64,000 nt of DNA, taken from NCBI GenBank assembly GCA_947495295.1, contig CANLYJ010000002.1, positions 771,827-835,826 on the forward strand, written 5' to 3'. This DNA comes from an uncultured Paracoccaceae bacterium. Its GTDB lineage: Bacteria; Pseudomonadota; Alphaproteobacteria; Rhodobacterales; Rhodobacteraceae. A program made the translations under genes and the position numbers. The notes beneath the pieces were generated by a model. It was given only the letters and a program-made list of their open reading frames with translations, made no database searches and had not been told where the DNA came from. Shown one piece after another: positions 63,529-64,000 of the stretch. Each line of letters begins with the position of its first letter. The first letter of the stretch is position 1.

Positions 63529-63967
63529 GCTAAGAAACCACATGGGTTTTCTGCGCCATATCATTGGCTTGATCATTCTATGGGTCGTCACTGCATTGAG
63601 CATAGCAGCCATGCCAATGGCACCAGCGGCGACGTCTCAAGCTGAGTTCTTCCCACAGCATGAAGCAGCGGTAGAGGAACACACCAAAGTTCACTTCACA
63701 GCACGAGCACCACCAACGACAGTGGTAAATGTTGCGATTACAGGCGCTGCTGTTGTTGAACAAGGCAACGGCAAGATCATGCACGTGCATGAAACCCACG
63801 TGGCCAGCTTGGGTTTTGGCACGGATTTTGATGCTCCAAATAGAACAGGTCGTGGTACCTCAGCAGATTGGATACAGGGTCACAATACTACGACGGGTTA
63901 CAATCGTAAGAACGTTATTGTAGTGTCCGTCGTCAGGGTTTTTGGGACCAATGGCGGCCTAAACTGA
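63527..63967 (+). CDS. orphan exported or membrane-anchored protein of unknown function
   Basis: A 146-residue protein with a hydrophobic N terminus (MGFLRHIIGLIILWVVTAL, then SIAAMPMAP), which is a signal peptide or anchor, followed by a His/Thr-rich region (EFFPQHEAAVEEHTKVHFTA) and a C-terminal part ADWIQGHNTTTGYNRKN. I recognise no domain. Two start codons (63527 and 63542) are possible. It lies 160 bases beyond the immunity gene and could be an orphan module or an unrelated gene. The window ends 33 bases later. Confidence 0.45.
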   Translation: MLRNHMGFLRHIIGLIILWVVTALSIAAMPMAPAATSQAEFFPQHEAAVEEHTKVHFTARAPPTTVVNVAITGAAVVEQGNGKIMHVHETHVASLGFGTDFDAPNRTGRGTSADWIQGHNTTTGYNRKNVIVVSVVRVFGTNGGLN

Positions 63968-64000
63968 GAGAGAGTTTGGCTCATCTGGTTGGTTTGATTA

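Noticed and set aside
1..64000. CRISPR arrays, tRNA and rRNA genes
   Set aside because: I saw no regularly spaced direct repeats, no cloverleaf-like sequence and no rRNA-like conserved segments.

Overview
The window is chromosomal DNA of an alphaproteobacterium, most likely a marine Rhodobacterales (Roseobacter-group) species. The evidence is the cell-cycle regulator GcrA, a five-gene urea ABC transporter whose UrtB has the long periplasmic N terminus, MeaB, HrpB, a PiT phosphate carrier, an IalB-family protein and moderately high GC with dense, overlapping operons. I see no rRNA, tRNA, CRISPR array, intact insertion sequence or replication origin.

Layout. 1-3.9 kb: the 3' end of an HPPD-like dioxygenase gene translationally coupled to a citryl-CoA lyase-like gene, then an SLC13-type carrier. 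4.2-10.1 kb: urtABCDE. 10.1-13.3 kb (minus): a thiamine salvage operon thiM-thiE-thiD plus a short-chain dehydrogenase, headed by a TPP riboswitch and a terminator-like hairpin. 13.5-18.1 kb: an AraC-type regulator, four small exported proteins of unknown function, and a MATE pump. 18.7-30.7 kb (minus): nine tightly packed genes encoding a TIR-domain protein, a protein of unknown fold, a two-TM protein, an exported VWA protein, an FtsX/MacB-like ABC exporter pair, an exported FGE-sulfatase-fold protein without the usual catalytic cysteines, a glycine-zipper lipoprotein and an exported trypsin-like protease with a peptidoglycan-binding-like domain. I regard this as the best candidate for an undescribed system: a cell-envelope sensing or conflict module with a cytosolic TIR protein.

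30.8-49.1 kb is mostly housekeeping: SDR, gcrA, ABC-2 permease, DMT exporter, DHFR-like protein, AAA ATPase, argD-GNAT-argF, phosphate carrier, Nudix, hrpB, rpmB, VOC/HxlR divergent pair, meaB, sirtuin, M50 protease and low-molecular-weight tyrosine phosphatase. 49-54 kb holds small exported proteins, a structured repeat cluster, an HExxH protein and uvrB.

54.4-64 kb is a two-partner secretion / contact-dependent inhibition locus: an IalB-family protein, a TpsB outer-membrane transporter, a 2,122-residue CdiA/FhaB-like exoprotein with a HENN variant of the VENN motif and a variable C-terminal toxin region, and an overlapping small acidic gene in the immunity position. The sequence becomes visibly AT-richer at this 3' end, and beyond it lie a degenerate coding fragment and an orphan secreted or membrane ORF, as expected of a toxin/immunity exchange site.
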